Assembly: GCF_937958975.1 (NCBI RefSeq)
Contig: NZ_CALGRE010000022.1
Span: 17,684-81,683 of the forward strand
Length of the DNA stretch: 64,000 nucleotides
Direction: 5' to 3'
From: an uncultured Eubacterium sp.
GTDB taxonomy: Bacteria > Bacillota > Clostridia > Lachnospirales > Lachnospiraceae
Shown: positions 14,835 through 24,202 of the stretch, one piece after another
Layout of the letters: every line of letters begins with the position of its first letter
Position numbering within the stretch: position 1 is the stretch's first letter
The notes under the pieces: model-generated
Seen by the model: the letters and a program-made list of their open reading frames with translations, nothing else
Told to the model about the DNA's origin: nothing
Databases searched by the model: none
Made by a program: the position numbers and the translations under genes

Positions 14835-15719
14835 ATGTCTATTTTTAAAGGTGCAGGTGTAGCGATTATTACACCATTTCATGAAGATGGAACAATTAAT
14901 TTTGAAGAATTTGGAAAAATTATTGATGACCAGATTAATGGTGGTTCTGATGCAATTATTGTTTGTGGAACAACGGGTGAGTCATCGACGATGAATGATG
15001 AGGAGCATATAGCCACAATTAAATATTGTGTAGACAGAGTTGCTAAGAGAGTTCCGGTTATCGCAGGTACAGGTTCTAATTGTACAAGAGAAGCTGTAAA
15101 CATTTCAAAAAAAGCAGAGGAAGTGGGAGCTGACGGGCTGCTCTGTGTAACACCATATTATAATAAGTGTACACAGGAAGGATTGTACCAATATTATAAA
15201 GCAATTTCGGATGCGGTAAATATTCCAATTATAATGTATAACATTCCAGGCAGAACAGGTACAACAATTCAACCGGAAACGGCTGTGAGAATTGCAAAAG
15301 AAGTAGAAAATGTTGTAGCAATTAAAGAGGCATCAGGAAATATTTCAGCAGTTGCCAAACTTGCTGCGTTGGCAGATGGCTGTATAGATATATATTCAGG
15401 AAATGACGACCAGGTTTTACCATTACTTTCACTTGGTGGAAAAGGTGTTATATCTGTTTGGTCACATATTGCTCCTAAAAAGGTACACGATATGGTTCAG
15501 GCATATTTTGATGGAGACGTTGAAACTGCTACAAAATTACAATTAGAAGCTATTGATGTAATAGGAGCATTATTCTGTGAAGTAAATCCTATTCCGGTAA
15601 AAGCGGCAATGAATATGTTAGGTTATAATGCAGGTTCTGTAAGAGCACCACTCACGGAACTTTCAGATGCGAATAAAGAAGTTTTAAAGAAGGCATTAAA
15701 AGATTACGGTGTCCTTTAA
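14835..15719 (+). CDS. dapA: 4-hydroxy-tetrahydrodipicolinate synthase
   Basis: Condenses pyruvate with aspartate semialdehyde, the first committed step of lysine and diaminopimelate synthesis. The 294-residue barrel has CGTTGESST, the Tyr in MYNIPGRTG and the Schiff-base Lys in VAIKEASGN. ATG 14835 follows AGGAGG at 14822-14827; the in-frame TTG at 14802 is upstream of that site and is rejected. It is under the lysine riboswitch and is followed 50 bases later by dapB with its own ribosome binding site, so the two form an operon. Confidence 0.96.
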   Translation: MSIFKGAGVAIITPFHEDGTINFEEFGKIIDDQINGGSDAIIVCGTTGESSTMNDEEHIATIKYCVDRVAKRVPVIAGTGSNCTREAVNISKKAEEVGADGLLCVTPYYNKCTQEGLYQYYKAISDAVNIPIIMYNIPGRTGTTIQPETAVRIAKEVENVVAIKEASGNISAVAKLAALADGCIDIYSGNDDQVLPLLSLGGKGVISVWSHIAPKKVHDMVQAYFDGDVETATKLQLEAIDVIGALFCEVNPIPVKAAMNMLGYNAGSVRAPLTELSDANKEVLKKALKDYGVL

Positions 15720-15769
15720 GGGGCGGTAAAATACCTTTTGAGAAAAAGATTAGACACGGAGGTTAAATA

Positions 15770-16525
15770 ATGGTTCATGTTATTATGCACGGATGTAATG
15801 GCAAAATGGGAAGAGTAATAACAAATCTTGCAGCACAGGATGATAATGTCGAGATTGTGGCAGGTATCGATGCATATACCGGCGTTGCAAATGAATATCC
15901 GGTATTTTCTTCCATAAAAGAATGTACAATAAAAGCCGATGTCATCATTGACTTTGCAGTGACAGCGGCAATTAGCGATTTATTGGATTATGCTGTAGAG
16001 ACACAAACACCGGTGGTTATATGTACTACCGGTTTGTCAGCACAACAGTTGGAAAAAGTTAATGAGGCGAGCAAAAAGGTTGCGATTCTACGTTCGGCAA
16101 ATATGTCTCTTGGCATTAATACATTGATGAAACTTCTTAGAACAGCGACAGAAGTATTGGCAGATAGAGGTTTTGACATTGAGATTGTGGAGAAACATCA
16201 TAATCAGAAAGTGGATGCACCAAGTGGTACTGCACTGGCATTGGCTGATTGTATGAATCAGGTGTTAGATAATGAATATGATTATACTTATGACAGAAGC
16301 ACTGTACGAAAAAAGAGGAATAAAAAAGAAATCGGTTTATCGGCAGTTCGTGGTGGTACGATTGTAGGTGAACATGAAGTAATCTTTGCAGGTATAGATG
16401 AAGTGATTGAGATTAAGCATACAGCATATTCAAAAGCCATTTTTGCAAAAGGTGCTATCGATGCAGCAAAGTTCCTTGCAGGAAAAGAGGCAGGAATTTA
16501 TAATATGGCGGATGTAATTGATTAA
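15770..16525 (+). CDS. dapB: 4-hydroxy-tetrahydrodipicolinate reductase
   Basis: NAD(P)H-dependent reduction of the DapA product. The 251-residue protein has the nucleotide-binding HGCNGKMGRVI, the TGLS segment, and the active-site signature EKHHNQKVDAPSGTAL with the catalytic His pair and Lys. The C-terminal domain has RGGTIVGEHEV. It is the second gene after the lysine riboswitch and ends at a strong terminator, so the operon is dapA-dapB only. The lysA at the window end is separate. Confidence 0.96.
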   Translation: MVHVIMHGCNGKMGRVITNLAAQDDNVEIVAGIDAYTGVANEYPVFSSIKECTIKADVIIDFAVTAAISDLLDYAVETQTPVVICTTGLSAQQLEKVNEASKKVAILRSANMSLGINTLMKLLRTATEVLADRGFDIEIVEKHHNQKVDAPSGTALALADCMNQVLDNEYDYTYDRSTVRKKRNKKEIGLSAVRGGTIVGEHEVIFAGIDEVIEIKHTAYSKAIFAKGAIDAAKFLAGKEAGIYNMADVID

Positions 16526-16537
16526 TTAAAAAATAAA

Positions 16538-16594
16538 AAAACAAAAAGGTTTATCGCATCTAAATAGTAGATGTGATAAACCTTTTTGTTTTTT
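16538..16594 (+). terminator. Terminator of the dapAB operon
   Basis: Long stem AACAAAAAGGTTTATC... pairing with GATAAACCTTTTTGTT around a TAGATG arm, followed by T-residues. Confidence 0.92.
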
Positions 16595-16715
16595 AGTGAT
16601 ATTCTTTTTTGTATAAAAAAGAAAAATATGAAAACAATAATCTTATCGGAAGAAAAATCAAACATTTTTGATTTGGACCGGTAAGATATCGATAAATCAA
16701 TTGGAGGATTATATT

Positions 16716-17069
16716 ATGAAAACATTAAGAAATTACTTATTAGCACTTACTTTGATGATGGCAGTATTTACTTTTGCTGGATGTGGAAACAATAATGATG
16801 ACAACGAGACAAGTAATAATACTACAACAGAAGTAGATAATGCATCTACAAACAACGGAGGAAATTCAGGTATTATAAATGACACAACAGGTAATAATGA
16901 TATGGATAACAACAATGGAAATGATAACAATGGGGTAATAGATGATATTGGTGATGATATCGAGAGTGGTGTAGATGATATTGCTGATGACGTAAACGGA
17001 AACAACAATAACAACAAAAATAATAACAAGAAGAATAATGACAAGAATAACACTACTACAAAGAAATAA
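16716..17069 (+). CDS. Small Asn/Asp-rich lipoprotein
   Basis: A 117-residue protein with a lipoprotein signal peptide ending in FTFAGC, so Cys23 or close to it would be lipidated and the protein anchored outside the membrane. The mature part is low-complexity, dominated by Asn, Asp, Gly and Thr, and ends in an Asn/Lys tract. It resembles no enzyme. ATG 16716 follows GGAGG at 16703-16707; an earlier in-frame ATG at 16668 is upstream of it and is rejected. The function is unknown. The neighbouring amidase suggests an envelope role, but this is only location. Confidence 0.7.
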   Translation: MKTLRNYLLALTLMMAVFTFAGCGNNNDDNETSNNTTTEVDNASTNNGGNSGIINDTTGNNDMDNNNGNDNNGVIDDIGDDIESGVDDIADDVNGNNNNNKNNNKKNNDKNNTTTKK

Positions 17070-17134
17070 AAAAGGTATCTTTTATGGAATATAAGCATAT
17101 TTTATTATGATAAAGAGTTTTGTTATGGTTAAAT

Positions 17135-17902
17135 ATGGCTTATAAAATAATTTTAGACCCAGGACATGGGGGTTCTGACCCTGGTGCAACCTTTAATGGA
17201 AGACAGGAAAAGGATGATGCGCTGGCACTTGCGATGGCAGTAGGACAGCTTTTGAGCAATGCAGGGTTTGATGTGGAGTATACAAGGACGACAGATGTGT
17301 ATAATACACCGTTTGAAAAAGCTATGATTGGAAATAATGCAGGTGGAGACCTGTTTGTATCTTTTCACAGAAATTCCTCTGCTGTTCCCAATATGTATAA
17401 TGGTGTACAGACACTAGTGTATAATGATGAGGGAATGAAAGCCGAACTGGCGAGAAATATTAACAGAAATCTTGTGGCGTTAGGATTTGAGGACAAAGGT
17501 GTGGTTGAGAGACCTAATTTAGTTGTGCTTAGAAGGACAAAGATGCCATCGGTATTAATTGAGACGGGGTTTATTAATTCAGACAAAGACAATGAATTAT
17601 ATGACACAAGATTTGATGAAATTGCTCAGGGAATAGCGGATGCTATTATAGACACGTTGGATGACCAGGGAATAACTGCAACGGACACACAGAGCTATAA
17701 AATCCAGGTTGGTGCATTTAGAAATGGTCAGCTGGCAAATAATATGACAGCACAGTTAAAAGCTCAAGGATTTCCGGCAATGGTTATATCGGAAGACGGT
17801 CTTTATAAAGTTCAGATAGGAGATTATGAGAGTCTGGATAATGCTGTAGCTATGGAGCAGAGGTTAAGAGCTCTTGGGTATAATACATTTATCAGAAGTT
17901 AA
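17135..17902 (+). CDS. N-acetylmuramoyl-L-alanine amidase with C-terminal SPOR domain
   Basis: A 255-residue Amidase_3 zinc enzyme that would cleave the amide bond between muramic acid and the stem peptide. Zinc ligands are likely the His in LDPGHGGSDPG, the Glu in RQEKDD and the His in SFHRNS; the catalytic Glu is in VLIETGFI. Residues about 190 to 255 are a SPOR-type domain (YKIQVGAFRNGQLANNM, then YKVQIGDYESLDNA), which binds denuded glycan at division or sporulation septa in known proteins. No signal peptide is visible, so export may use another route or it may act after lysis. The start is weakly supported: the TTG at 17120 and ATG 17135 are both possible. Confidence 0.85.
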   Translation: MAYKIILDPGHGGSDPGATFNGRQEKDDALALAMAVGQLLSNAGFDVEYTRTTDVYNTPFEKAMIGNNAGGDLFVSFHRNSSAVPNMYNGVQTLVYNDEGMKAELARNINRNLVALGFEDKGVVERPNLVVLRRTKMPSVLIETGFINSDKDNELYDTRFDEIAQGIADAIIDTLDDQGITATDTQSYKIQVGAFRNGQLANNMTAQLKAQGFPAMVISEDGLYKVQIGDYESLDNAVAMEQRLRALGYNTFIRS

Positions 17903-17920
17903 AAAAATAATGTATTTACA

Positions 17921-17958
17921 ATCCGCATCCTAAAAGTGGTTTTAGGATGCGGATTTTT
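17921..17958 (+). terminator. Terminator after the amidase gene
   Basis: ATCCGCATCCTAAAA / TTTTAGGATGCGGAT stem with a GTGG loop and a T-run. Confidence 0.93.
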
Positions 17959-18032
17959 ATTCGTTGTATTTAAGGAGAGAAAATGTTAAAATTGTTCTGA
18001 TATTAACTGGTATTTTTTTCAAGGAGATAGAT

Positions 18033-20072
18033 ATGAATCATGGATTTATAAAAGTTGCGGCAGCGACGCCAAAGATAAAAGTGGGAGATTGTGGACACAA
18101 TGCAAAGGAAATTTGCAGATTAATTGATGAAGTTTACCAAAATGGTGCTCAGTTCGTGGTTTTTCCCGAATTATGTATTACAGGATATACAGCGGCAGAT
18201 TTGTTCTGGCAGAAAAATATGCTGGATTCAGCTAAAAGAAAATTGATGGAGATTGCAAAACATATTGTAGACATGGAAGTGATTGCAATCGTAGGATTAC
18301 CTATTGTTTATAAAGAGAAGCTCTATAATTGTGCGGCAGTTTTATATGATGGGGAAGTTAAGGGGATTGTACCAAAATCATGCATTCCGAATTATTCTGA
18401 GTTTTATGAGGCAAGACATTTTTCTTCTGGAAAAGATATTGATGACTATCTGGATTTTTCCGAGATTAGGTCAGAAGATGAAAAATTCGTAATAGGTGGT
18501 TCTTATATTATCAAAAATTTCAGGTTAAATAATTCATACGATGATGAATATGACGACGAGTATGATGATGAGTTTGACATGCTCAATGATTATATTCCTT
18601 TTGGTACAAATCTGGTATTTCGTTGTGAAAATATAGAAAATTTTATTTTTGCTATTGAAATATGTGAGGATTTGTGGGTACCGAATCCACCGAGTACAGG
18701 TCATGCCCTTGCAGGCGCTACAATTATTGCAAACCTTTCAGCAAGTGATGAGACTACCGGTAAAGATGTTTACAGGAGAATGCTTGTGTCAGGGCAGTCT
18801 GCGAGAACTCTTTCTGCTTATATCTATGCAGATGCAGGAGAGGGAGAGTCTTCCACAGATTTGGTTTTCTCGGCACACAATATTATTGCAGAAAATGGAA
18901 ACATAATATCAGAAGCACAACGTTTTAAAAATGAAACAATTTATGCGGATATTGATTTAGAAAGATTGATTGCTGAGAGACAGCGAATGACTACCTTTGA
19001 GCCCAATATGGATGATAAGATAAAACCTGAATATGAGTCAATTGAGATTTCGATGGAGCCTATTCGTTTTAAGTTTAACAGGCATATTGATAACGCTCCG
19101 TTTGTACCATCGAATGAGATAGAGAGAGAAAAGAGATGTGAGGAGATTTTATCTATTCAGACAATGGGGTTAAAGAAAAGGCTAGAGCATACAAATTGTA
19201 AAAATGCAGTTGTAGGTATTTCAGGGGGATTAGATTCTACATTGGCTTTGTTAGTTACAGTGAGAGCTTTTGATAGTCTTGGACTTGACAGAAAAGGTAT
19301 ATTAGCTGTTACTATGCCAGGCTTTGGAACAACGGATAGAACATATCATAATGCAGTGGAATTGATTCGGGTTTTAGGATGCGATTTTAAGGAAGTAAAT
19401 ATCGCAGAGGCTGTGGAACTTCATTTAAAACAAATCGGTCATGATATCAGTATTCATGATATTACTTATGAAAATGCTCAGGCGAGACAGAGAACATATT
19501 TGTTGATGGATTTTGCAAATGAATATAATGGAATGGTAATTGGAACCGGAGATATGTCGGAATTAGCTCTTGGATGGGCAACATATAACGGAGACCATAT
19601 GTCTATGTATGGTGTAAATTCAGGTGTACCAAAAACCCTGGTAAGACATTTAGTAAAATATTTTGCAGATACATGTAGTGATAATGTCTTATCTGATATT
19701 TTAAATGATGTTTTAGATACACCGGTAAGTCCGGAACTGCTACCACCAAAAGGAGGAAAAATCTCTCAAAAAACAGAGGATTTAGTAGGACCTTATGTAT
19801 TGCATGATTTCTTTTTGTATTATGTATTGAGATTTGGTTATACACCTAAAAAAGTGTTATTTTTGGCAGAAAAAGCATTTTATGGAATATATGATAGAGA
19901 GACTATAGTGAAGTGGTTAAAGACGTTTTACAGACGTTTTTTTGCACAACAGTTTAAGAGAAGCTGTCTGCCGGATGGACCTAAAGTAGGGTCAGTAGCA
20001 GTTTCACCGAGAGGGGACTTGAGAATGCCAAGTGATGCATGTGTAAAAGAATGGCTAGATGAGTTAGAATAA
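18033..20072 (+). CDS. nadE: Glutamine-dependent NAD+ synthetase
   Basis: A 679-residue two-domain enzyme that amidates nicotinate adenine dinucleotide using glutamine. The N-terminal nitrilase-type glutaminase has its triad in VFPELCITGY (Glu), VPKSCIPNYSEFYEARHF (Lys) and AIEICEDLWVP (Cys). The C-terminal synthetase has SGGLDSTLAL, GTGDMSELALGWATY and DLRMPSDA. An unusual acidic low-complexity run (DDEYDDEYDDEFD, about residue 170) interrupts the glutaminase domain. ATG 18033 follows AAGGAG. The in-frame ATG at 17964 lies close to the preceding terminator and is rejected. Confidence 0.95.
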   Translation: MNHGFIKVAAATPKIKVGDCGHNAKEICRLIDEVYQNGAQFVVFPELCITGYTAADLFWQKNMLDSAKRKLMEIAKHIVDMEVIAIVGLPIVYKEKLYNCAAVLYDGEVKGIVPKSCIPNYSEFYEARHFSSGKDIDDYLDFSEIRSEDEKFVIGGSYIIKNFRLNNSYDDEYDDEYDDEFDMLNDYIPFGTNLVFRCENIENFIFAIEICEDLWVPNPPSTGHALAGATIIANLSASDETTGKDVYRRMLVSGQSARTLSAYIYADAGEGESSTDLVFSAHNIIAENGNIISEAQRFKNETIYADIDLERLIAERQRMTTFEPNMDDKIKPEYESIEISMEPIRFKFNRHIDNAPFVPSNEIEREKRCEEILSIQTMGLKKRLEHTNCKNAVVGISGGLDSTLALLVTVRAFDSLGLDRKGILAVTMPGFGTTDRTYHNAVELIRVLGCDFKEVNIAEAVELHLKQIGHDISIHDITYENAQARQRTYLLMDFANEYNGMVIGTGDMSELALGWATYNGDHMSMYGVNSGVPKTLVRHLVKYFADTCSDNVLSDILNDVLDTPVSPELLPPKGGKISQKTEDLVGPYVLHDFFLYYVLRFGYTPKKVLFLAEKAFYGIYDRETIVKWLKTFYRRFFAQQFKRSCLPDGPKVGSVAVSPRGDLRMPSDACVKEWLDELE

Positions 20073-20124
20073 ATAAAAGCTGTGGCAATGTATGAGAGCT
20101 AACATTGCCACAGCTTTTATTTAT
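20071..20124 (+). terminator. Bidirectional terminator between nadE and the converging gene
   Basis: AAATAAAAGCTGTGGCAATG and its complement CATTGCCACAGCTTTTATTT form a 20-base perfect stem with a short loop. T-runs occur on both strands. The stop codon of the minus-strand gene lies within the right arm. Confidence 0.92.
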
Positions 20125-20557
20125 TCTTACCTTGGTCTATTGTATCTACGATAGCATTGTATAACATCGTATATGTATATTGGCTGTCTTCAGAAAATTT
20201 TATGTTTTCAATAGACTGGGTATCAACAATTTGTTTTGCGATATCTTCAAATGCAGGTTCCACAAGAGGGTACATTGTAGTAATCGTGTCACTTATATTG
20301 TCCACTGTGATTGAATTAATATGGTCGCTGTCGAGAGTTACAGTGACTTCCATTGGATTTCCGTTCAGTGTTACACAGGAAGTATATACTCCGGCCTCAT
20401 ATTGTCCTGATGAAGTTTCCTTTTCTTTTTCATCATTGTTTTTGTTACAGAACATAAAAATTAATGAAATCACGAGAACAATGCCAAGGAGTACAAATAC
20501 TACGGTATATATAAGCTCCCTTAAATGAAATACCATGAATTTTGGACTTTTTCCCAT
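20117..20557 (-). CDS. Membrane-anchored protein resembling an FMN-binding domain
   Basis: A 146-residue protein with a short cytoplasmic N-terminus, one transmembrane segment (VVFVLLGIVLVISLIFMF), then an extracellular domain of about 95 residues. The pattern GVYTSCVTLNGNPMEVTVTL, DHINSITVDN and a helix ending MLYNAIVDTI resembles the FMN_bind domain family. The usual SGAT-type flavinylation motif is absent; the aligned place reads EDSQYTYTMLY. So it is either a degenerate member or a domain with only a similar fold. ATG 20557 has an AAGGAG-like site (AAGTAAGGAGTC) upstream. Function unknown. Confidence 0.6.
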   Translation of the reverse strand: MGKSPKFMVFHLRELIYTVVFVLLGIVLVISLIFMFCNKNNDEKEKETSSGQYEAGVYTSCVTLNGNPMEVTVTLDSDHINSITVDNISDTITTMYPLVEPAFEDIAKQIVDTQSIENIKFSEDSQYTYTMLYNAIVDTIDQGKNK

Positions 20558-20691
20558 ACTGACTCCTTACTTATAGTTTTTTTGTTTTTATAGCCTCACG
20601 TCGTAAGACGCTTTGTTCTATATTTTAATCTATTAAAAAAGGTGAGAAAGTATGCCAATAAATATAGGAAAATATAAAAGATAATTATTTC

Positions 20692-20721
20692 TTGAAATGA
20701 TAATAGGATTTCAACTATAAT
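20692..20721 (+). promoter_or_regulatory. Promoter of the addB-addA cluster
   Basis: TTGAAA at 20692-20697 and TATAAT at 20716-20721 with an 18-base spacer, about 33 bases before GGAGG. The genes to 30512 are closely spaced and probably follow from it. Confidence 0.75.
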
Positions 20722-20760
20722 GTTTGATAGCAGAGTGAATCACCAGAAGCGGAGGTGCGT

Positions 20761-23700
20761 ATGTCTTTACAGTTTATTATAGGTAGAGCCGGAGCAGGGA
20801 AATCTACCCTTTTATATAAAAAGTTGATTGAAACATCTATAAAATATAGTGATAAAAATATTGTGGCAGTAGTTCCGGAGCAATATTCTATGGAAACTCA
20901 GAAGCAGATTCTTACAATGATGAATCAGGAATTTAGCAGGGGAGGTAGTTTTAATATAGAAGTTACCAGTTTTACCAGGCTTGCCTATTCTGTTCTGGAA
21001 GAACAGGGAATTATAGATTATAAAGTAATGGATGAGTTAGGTAAAACTCTGATTGTGCGGAAAGTTCTGGAAGATTGTAAGAAGGATTTGGTAATTTATA
21101 AAGGAAAGGTTTCTAAGCCCGGATTTTCTGAGAAAATAAAGTCGGTAATTTCAGAATTAAAGCAGTATGGAATTACAGATGAAATTTTAGATGACATGAT
21201 TTGCATTTCACAGAAAAGACCGGCACTCAGACATAAACTGAAAGATATTCAGGTAATCAGCCGTGCGTTTGATAACTATATAAAAGATAAGATGATTACG
21301 ACAGAAGATGTGTTAAGTCTTTTTTGTAAATATATATCAAAGTCAGAATTGATTCAAAATACATATTTTTATTTTGACAGTTTTACCGGATTCACACCTC
21401 TTCAATATAATGTTTTAGAGCTTTTAATGAAATATTCCAAAGGCGTTATGCTGGCAATAACTTTGCCGGAAGATGAAAAAACTTTTACCAATTATAATAA
21501 ATATGAATTATTTTCATTGAGTAAAGAAACCATTACAAAGTTAAGTATTCTGGCAGAAAAAAACAATATTGGGGTCAAACCGATTCTTGTAGCAGGAGAA
21601 AATGAAAAACCATATCGAATCAGAGAGAATGAAACTCTTTGTTATATAGAAAGAAGCATTTTTAGAAATAAGTTATTAGAGAAGTACAGGCAATCTTGTG
21701 AGTCTGTAGAAATATATGGAGCTTCCAGTCCTCATAGTGAGATAGAGTTTGTGGGGGCAAAGATATCAGATTTAGTTGTGAATAAAGGATATCGATATAA
21801 TGATATCGCTATTATTACCGGTAATATGGAGGGGTATCACAAGTATATTGAGGAGGAATTGAATAAATATAGCATTCCGGCATTTATAGACCATAAGAGG
21901 GATATATCCTCAAATCCGTTTGTGGATGGTATTATTGCTACATTAGATGTGATTCAGAAAGATTTTTCCTATGATACTGTAATGCATATGGTTAGACTTG
22001 GATTCATGGATATCGATAGGGATGATGCGGATATTTTTGAAAACTATATCAGGCGTTTTGGGAGAAGAGGATTTAAAAGTTATGGGAGGAAATGGGAAAA
22101 AAGTTATCAGGGATTTAACGCAGAGAAATTAGAAAAGGTAAATAAAGTAAGAAAAATTATATATGACAATATCTTACCGCTCAGGTCTGTATTCAAAGGA
22201 AAAAACAGCAGTATAAAAGATTTTACATTGGCGGTTTATCAATATGTGTTGAGCCAGAATATGCAGAACAAGATTGAGGAGTATGTAGAGTTTTTTGAAC
22301 ATGAAGGTGAGCTTAGTTTATCAAAAGAATACCAGCAGACATATTATGCAATTATTTCGCTATTTGAGAAGATTGTAGAACTTATGGGGAAGGAAAGAAT
22401 GCCTCTCAAAGAATATAGTGAGATTTTAAAGGCGGGATTTCAATCTGTTAAAGTTGGAATTATTCCGCCGGGATTAGATACTGTAATGGTGGGTGACATT
22501 GAGCGTACAAGATTGAAAGACACAAAGCGAATTATATTCTTTGTTGGTGTAAACGATGGGATAATACCAAAGGCTTCGGCTTCAGGTGGTATTATAACAG
22601 ATAATGACAGAGACTTTTTACAGTCGGATATGGGTGAGAATCATTTTACATTAGCGCCGACTGCAAGGGAAAATATTTTTAAGCAGAGAGTATATTTGTA
22701 CTCTTTGTTTGCTAAACCTACAGAAAAAATATGTCTTTCTTTTAGCAAGTCCGATTCGTCGGGAAAAGTATTGAGAAAATCTTATATTATCGGAACGCTG
22801 GAAAAGATGTTTGAAGATTTAAAAATTATTTCGGTAGATGAAATTAAGAAGAGTATTGATGATATTACAACAAAAAATGCTGCTTTAGAATATTTGGCAT
22901 CTCATATTACGGAGTATAGATTTCAAAAAGAAGATACCTTGTTTGAAATATTATTTTCTAAGCTTTCCAAAGAGGAACAGGGGAGAAAATATATAAAATT
23001 AATGCGTGAGGGAGCATTTTATAGGAGAAAGAGACCGTTTCTATCAGAGGAGGCTGCCAGAAAATTATATGACAATAAGGAAAATATTGGAATCACAAGA
23101 TTGGAGAGATATGCAGCATGTGCCTATTCCCAGTTTTTAAAGAGCGGATTACGGTTGGGAGAAAGAAAACAGTTTGAGATTGCGGCTTATGATATAGGAA
23201 ATCTGTTTCACGAAGTGATAAATAGATTTTTTGTGGATGTGCAAAAGCGGGATATTTTATGGGAAGAGTTAGAAAAGAGTACAAGTGATTCCATTGTAGA
23301 GGAATGCGTGGAAAAGGTAGTAGAAGAATATGAAAATGATGTATTTGAAGGAACTGCGAGAAATCTTTTTATTAAAAATCAAGTTCGTGAGACTGCATTA
23401 AAAACTGTAGAAGTATTAGTCAGGCATATAAAATCAGGAAGGTTTCAGCCGGCAGAGTATGAATTAAAAGTTTTACATGGACGTATTGACAGAGTAGATA
23501 CTTATGAGCGTGGAGATGATATTTTTGTAAAGGTAATTGATTATAAATCCGGTAATACGGAATTTGATGTTACAGACACGTTTTTTGGCATGCAGATGCA
23601 GTTAATGGTTTACTTAAAAGATGCAATGAATTATGAAAAGTCAAAGAATCCACAAAAGAATGTTATTCCGGGAGCCGGGCTCTATTTTCATATTCATGAC

Positions 23701-24201
23701 CCATATATTAAAAGACCGGACTTTATAAAAGCAAAAAAAGATTTTATAAAATCCAATCCGTATGAAACATTGTCGGATGAAGAAATTATGCTGAGAACGA
23801 TAGAAAATGAAAAATATAAGTGTTATCGGATGACCGGGCTTGTCAACTCGGATTTTCAGGTGATTGAATCGATAGATAGTGAACTGGGAGACAAGACAGG
23901 GGCATCTAAGATAATTAAGGTGAATACAACAAAGAATGGAATTGGCAAACAGAGTACAGTAATTGACAGCAAAAATTATATGAAGTTTATTGATTATGTA
24001 TATGATAAGGCTGAAGAGATGAGGCAGGAGATAATAAGCGGAAATATAGAAATTAATCCTACAGAAAAGGCATGTTCCTATTGTCCATATGGTGGTGTTT
24101 GCGGTTTTGACAGGAAGCTGGGTGACAGGTATAGAGAAATAGAAAAAATTGATTTGGAATATGTGATATCCCAATTAAATAAGTCAGATGAGGTAGATTA
24201 G
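20761..24201 (+). CDS. addB: ATP-dependent nuclease/helicase subunit B
   Basis: A 1146-residue AddB, the partner of AddA in double-strand break resection for RecA loading. It has the N-terminal Walker A motif GRAGAGKSTLL, a long middle region with helicase-like folds, and the C-terminal RecB-type nuclease region with KVIDYKSGN. The iron-sulfur cysteines are in RYAACAYSQF and in ACSYCPYGGVCGF (C-x2-C-x5-C). GGAGG lies 5 bases before ATG 20761; the GTG at 20755 overlaps that site. addA follows with a one-base gap. AddB itself is complete, in contrast to the frameshifted addA. Confidence 0.95.
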   Translation: MSLQFIIGRAGAGKSTLLYKKLIETSIKYSDKNIVAVVPEQYSMETQKQILTMMNQEFSRGGSFNIEVTSFTRLAYSVLEEQGIIDYKVMDELGKTLIVRKVLEDCKKDLVIYKGKVSKPGFSEKIKSVISELKQYGITDEILDDMICISQKRPALRHKLKDIQVISRAFDNYIKDKMITTEDVLSLFCKYISKSELIQNTYFYFDSFTGFTPLQYNVLELLMKYSKGVMLAITLPEDEKTFTNYNKYELFSLSKETITKLSILAEKNNIGVKPILVAGENEKPYRIRENETLCYIERSIFRNKLLEKYRQSCESVEIYGASSPHSEIEFVGAKISDLVVNKGYRYNDIAIITGNMEGYHKYIEEELNKYSIPAFIDHKRDISSNPFVDGIIATLDVIQKDFSYDTVMHMVRLGFMDIDRDDADIFENYIRRFGRRGFKSYGRKWEKSYQGFNAEKLEKVNKVRKIIYDNILPLRSVFKGKNSSIKDFTLAVYQYVLSQNMQNKIEEYVEFFEHEGELSLSKEYQQTYYAIISLFEKIVELMGKERMPLKEYSEILKAGFQSVKVGIIPPGLDTVMVGDIERTRLKDTKRIIFFVGVNDGIIPKASASGGIITDNDRDFLQSDMGENHFTLAPTARENIFKQRVYLYSLFAKPTEKICLSFSKSDSSGKVLRKSYIIGTLEKMFEDLKIISVDEIKKSIDDITTKNAALEYLASHITEYRFQKEDTLFEILFSKLSKEEQGRKYIKLMREGAFYRRKRPFLSEEAARKLYDNKENIGITRLERYAACAYSQFLKSGLRLGERKQFEIAAYDIGNLFHEVINRFFVDVQKRDILWEELEKSTSDSIVEECVEKVVEEYENDVFEGTARNLFIKNQVRETALKTVEVLVRHIKSGRFQPAEYELKVLHGRIDRVDTYERGDDIFVKVIDYKSGNTEFDVTDTFFGMQMQLMVYLKDAMNYEKSKNPQKNVIPGAGLYFHIHDPYIKRPDFIKAKKDFIKSNPYETLSDEEIMLRTIENEKYKCYRMTGLVNSDFQVIESIDSELGDKTGASKIIKVNTTKNGIGKQSTVIDSKNYMKFIDYVYDKAEEMRQEIISGNIEINPTEKACSYCPYGGVCGFDRKLGDRYREIEKIDLEYVISQLNKSDEVD

Positions 24202-24202
24202 C

